A stretch of DNA of 7,254 bases from Bacillota bacterium (GTDB taxonomy: Bacteria > Bacillota > UBA994). Position 1 is the stretch's first letter. Each line of letters begins with the position of its first letter. The translations under genes were made by a program, and so were the position numbers. Under the pieces are notes generated by a model. It saw only the letters and a program-made list of their open reading frames with translations. It was not told the DNA's origin and ran no database searches. Shown here one piece after another: positions 5,596-7,254 of this stretch. Where the stretch lies: assembly GCA_018725275.1 (NCBI GenBank), contig QLUC01000080.1, positions 1-7,254 of the forward strand, written 5' to 3'.

Positions 5596-7083
5596 TTAAG
5601 GGCGATGCAGCTTGAGGCCGAAGGCGAGCAGGTAGAAAACCAAGGCAGTGCATACTCCCGCGCCCATAATGCGTGCCACGGAACCTTCTATGCCGAGATC
5701 GAGCACCATTAGAGTTGTAAATAGTGCTGCGGCTGCCGCCATCGCTCCGCGCAAGATAATACCAAGAGCGGCCCTAGTTCCGCCGGTTATTTTCAGCACG
5801 GCAACTAGGCCGAGGATGGCCCCACTGCTGATGCCGACAATGACGGCTAGCACGGCGGCGACTATGCCCAAAGAAGGGAACAGGCGTGACAGGACAACGA
5901 CTGCACCGCTACTGAGTAAGGTGCTTATAGCCGCATTTTGGGTTGGAATAAATGGTTTCCCCAGCCCCTGTAAAGTCGCCGTGGTGATGTGCTGGAGGTA
6001 CACTAGCCACGCCACCCATCCGAGCAAAGAGAGCAACCTACCAGCTTCAGGCACCCCAAATAAAAGTTGGCATAACTCTGGACCTACGGCAACGAATAGA
6101 ATGCTGGCTGGGAAACCGAGGAGCAGGGCATACCTTATCCCGCGCAGAAACTGTTGCTGCTTTTGCTTAGGGAGGGAGGAGTGGGTGCTCTCGGCAATGG
6201 CAGGCAGTAGGTTGCTCGCGAGGGGGAAAGTCAGCACGGCTGGTAGAAACAAAACACTGACGGCCATTCCGGTCAGTTGTCCGTAGGCTATAGCTGCTTC
6301 CGTGGCCGTGTAGCCCATGAACCGCAGCGAGCGGGGGAGAAGTACATTGTTGAGGGTGGCACTGAGGGCGAGAAAGATACGCCCGGCGGCTACGGGTAGT
6401 ACCATGCCTACTAGCGGAGCCAACTGCAATGGGACCGCCTTGTTGGTTTGCCGCAACGTCAGCATGACCATGAGCGCCATGCTGATTAGGCCCACCAGTT
6501 CGCCGCCGGTATAACCCACTGCCAATCCAGCGGCCATGGTAGGCAGCGGCGAAGAACGCAGGCGTGAAATAATTAGTATGGTGAAGGCGATGTGCGCTGC
6601 TTGCTCAAGGAAGAGGCCGATGGCCACGAGAGACATGTAGCGCATACCTTGGCAGTAGCCACGCAGTGCGCCACACAGCGCGATGATGGGCAGCGCCGGA
6701 ATGAGAGCCAATAATGGCCTAAGGGTCCTTTCGTCTTTGAGTAGGTCAACGGCGATGAGGTGCCTAGCCAGAAGTAGCGCCAGCATGCTGAGGAAGCCGG
6801 TGAGGAGGGCGATAGTGCATCCCGATTTAAGTGTAGAGATAACGCCGCTCAAATTTCCTCGCTGACGGTGGTCAGTAGTAATTTTGGCTACCCCAACCGA
6901 TATTCCCGCGGTAGCCACGCCAGCGATGCCCGTGTAGAGGGGAAAAGCCATCTGGTACAATCCTAGGGCCTCTTGTCCCACTGCCCGTACTAGGTAGGCA
7001 CGGAAGGCAAACCCAGCCAGGCGGTTGATGAGCGCGACTGCGGCCAAGACTGCGGTTCCACCAAGCAATGAGTTTTGGCGCAA
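5596..7083 (-). CDS. SpoVB-like MOP superfamily flippase (polysaccharide biosynthesis / lipid-linked precursor transporter)
   Basis: This 495-residue integral membrane protein is hydrophobic almost throughout, with roughly 12-14 membrane helices by eye. It resembles the SpoVB/YtgP branch of the MOP exporters, which flip lipid-linked saccharide precursors across the membrane; SpoVB acts in spore cortex formation. The N-terminus carries the family features: INRLAGFAFRAYLVRAVG at 19-36, GLYQMAFPLYTGI at 41-53, then a TAGISVGVAKI segment at 58-68. RGYCQGM at 141-147 and QGLGKPFIPTQNA at 372-384 are also usual in this family. Length is close to SpoVB (about 518). The start is TTG 7083, 7 nt after AAGGAGG; the nearby ATG at 7088 is out of frame and only 2 nt from that site. 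An excellent sigma-A promoter lies about 124 nt upstream, which suggests vegetative expression rather than sporulation-only control. Several SpoVB paralogues are common, so orthology to spoVB itself is not certain. Confidence 0.88.
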   Translation of the reverse strand: MRQNSLLGGTAVLAAVALINRLAGFAFRAYLVRAVGQEALGLYQMAFPLYTGIAGVATAGISVGVAKITTDHRQRGNLSGVISTLKSGCTIALLTGFLSMLALLLARHLIAVDLLKDERTLRPLLALIPALPIIALCGALRGYCQGMRYMSLVAIGLFLEQAAHIAFTILIISRLRSSPLPTMAAGLAVGYTGGELVGLISMALMVMLTLRQTNKAVPLQLAPLVGMVLPVAAGRIFLALSATLNNVLLPRSLRFMGYTATEAAIAYGQLTGMAVSVLFLPAVLTFPLASNLLPAIAESTHSSLPKQKQQQFLRGIRYALLLGFPASILFVAVGPELCQLLFGVPEAGRLLSLLGWVAWLVYLQHITTATLQGLGKPFIPTQNAAISTLLSSGAVVVLSRLFPSLGIVAAVLAVIVGISSGAILGLVAVLKITGGTRAALGIILRGAMAAAAALFTTLMVLDLGIEGSVARIMGAGVCTALVFYLLAFGLKLHRP

Positions 7084-7097
7084 GACATTCCCTCCTT
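7083..7097 (-). promoter_or_regulatory. Ribosome binding site that decides the flippase TTG start
   Basis: AAGGAGG (7097-7091) is 7 nt from TTG 7083-7081. An ATG at 7088-7086 is closer (2 nt) but reads out of frame into a short peptide, so TTG is the real start and may share initiation with this decoy. Confidence 0.6.
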
Positions 7098-7098
7098 A

Positions 7099-7117
7099 GC
7101 AGGTAGTAGGGTACCGC
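7099..7117 (-). repeat. Small hairpin just upstream of the flippase ribosome binding site
   Basis: In the minus-strand RNA, GC-GGUA (7117-7112) pairs with UACC-u-GC (7105-7099) around the loop CCCUAC, with one bulged U. It ends 1 nt before AAGGAGG. Six base pairs is modest, and it may be chance. Confidence 0.25.
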
Positions 7118-7161
7118 AGTATGTTAACAATAAGTATTAGCTTATATTAGGGTGTATTCTT

Positions 7162-7196
7162 GATTCCACTGCACAAAGTAAGGAATCGTAAATTCC
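7162..7196 (-). repeat. Interrupted inverted repeat in the flippase leader, with an overlapping alternative hairpin
   Basis: GATTCC-TT-ACT (7187-7179 with a two-base bulge) pairs with AGT-GGAATC (7170-7162), a 9-bp interrupted stem in the minus-strand RNA. The 5' arm can instead pair with GGAAT (7196-7192) just upstream to make a 5-bp hairpin, so the two structures exclude each other. It lies between the promoter and the gene. It is either an operator or an RNA element, and its role is unknown. Confidence 0.35.
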
Positions 7197-7213
7197 ATCG
7201 TCTGAAATGAGCG

Positions 7214-7242
7214 ACTATATGCGGCGGAGAGGAAAAGGTCAA
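7214..7242 (-). promoter_or_regulatory. Strong sigma-A promoter for the flippase-kinase operon
   Basis: On the minus strand TTGACC (7242-7237) and TATAGT (7219-7214) are separated by exactly 17 nt, and each matches the consensus at five of six positions. Transcription should begin near 7207, giving a leader of about 124 nt before the flippase TTG. No gene is seen between this promoter and the right edge. Confidence 0.65.
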
Positions 7243-7254
7243 ACCAATGAGGAA

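Noticed and set aside
5586..5602. Terminator-like CCCTT-AAA-AAGGG-TTTT on the minus strand, overlapping the flippase stop codon
   Set aside because: The stem has only five or six pairs with a three-base loop and four U residues, too weak to call a terminator; the kinase gene downstream has no visible promoter of its own.
5648..6286. Plus-strand 212-codon frame inside the flippase gene
   Set aside because: It is antisense to a clear membrane-protein gene, has an unnatural composition rich in Ala, Pro, Arg, Ser and Thr, and shows no domain.
7101..7117. Plus-strand GTAGGGTACCGC resembling the T-box motif AGGGTGGNACCGCG
   Set aside because: The match is partial, there is no stem I specifier region or terminator, and it lies on the strand opposite the flippase gene with no plus-strand gene directly after it.
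7112..7150. Sporulation sigma-E or sigma-G promoter around CATACT upstream of the flippase
   Set aside because: No -35 element fits at the required spacing for either sigma factor, and a much better sigma-A promoter lies upstream.
7207..7254. Short plus-strand frame from ATG 7207 open to the window edge, or from ATG 7247
   Set aside because: The first has no ribosome binding site within range and overlaps the strong minus-strand promoter; the second is only two codons long here. Neither can be judged without more sequence.

Overview
The window looks like part of a Gram-positive, Bacillota (Firmicutes) chromosome. The reasons are strong AGGAGG-type ribosome binding sites, frequent GTG and TTG starts, slightly GC-rich DNA by eye, and a SpoVB-like flippase. 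The genes are ordinary chromosomal ones. I see no mobile element, CRISPR array, RNA gene or defence system, and no convincing new multi-gene system.

Layout, left to right. (1) 1-1226, minus strand: lemA followed by a TPM-domain exported membrane protein that runs off the left edge. They are 18 nt apart and almost certainly one operon. (2) 1316-4524, plus strand: a class I SAM-dependent methyltransferase with a TRM13/METTL25-like HxC...CC signature, then an 83-nt gap and a complete cytoplasmic S9-family serine peptidase. (3) 4526-7083, minus strand: a SpoVB-like multidrug/oligosaccharide-lipid/polysaccharide (MOP) flippase followed by an APH-fold small-molecule kinase, 65 nt apart and probably co-transcribed. 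The first 171 nt upstream of this pair carry a very good sigma-A promoter and a leader of about 124 nt.

The lemA pair and the methyltransferase gene diverge from a compact region near 1226-1316, where the longest reading frames would overlap. I place the methyltransferase start at TTG 1316 instead. The peptidase and kinase genes meet tail to tail with one base between their stop codons.

The genes do not form one pathway. LemA and TPM proteins are cell-envelope proteins found together widely. The flippase moves a lipid-linked or polysaccharide precursor across the membrane, and the kinase could act on a small sugar or amino alcohol, but no substrate can be read from the sequence. The most interesting points are regulatory: a 10-bp hairpin directly abutting the kinase ribosome binding site, a start-stop ATGTGA overlapping the peptidase start, and interrupted inverted repeats in the flippase leader.
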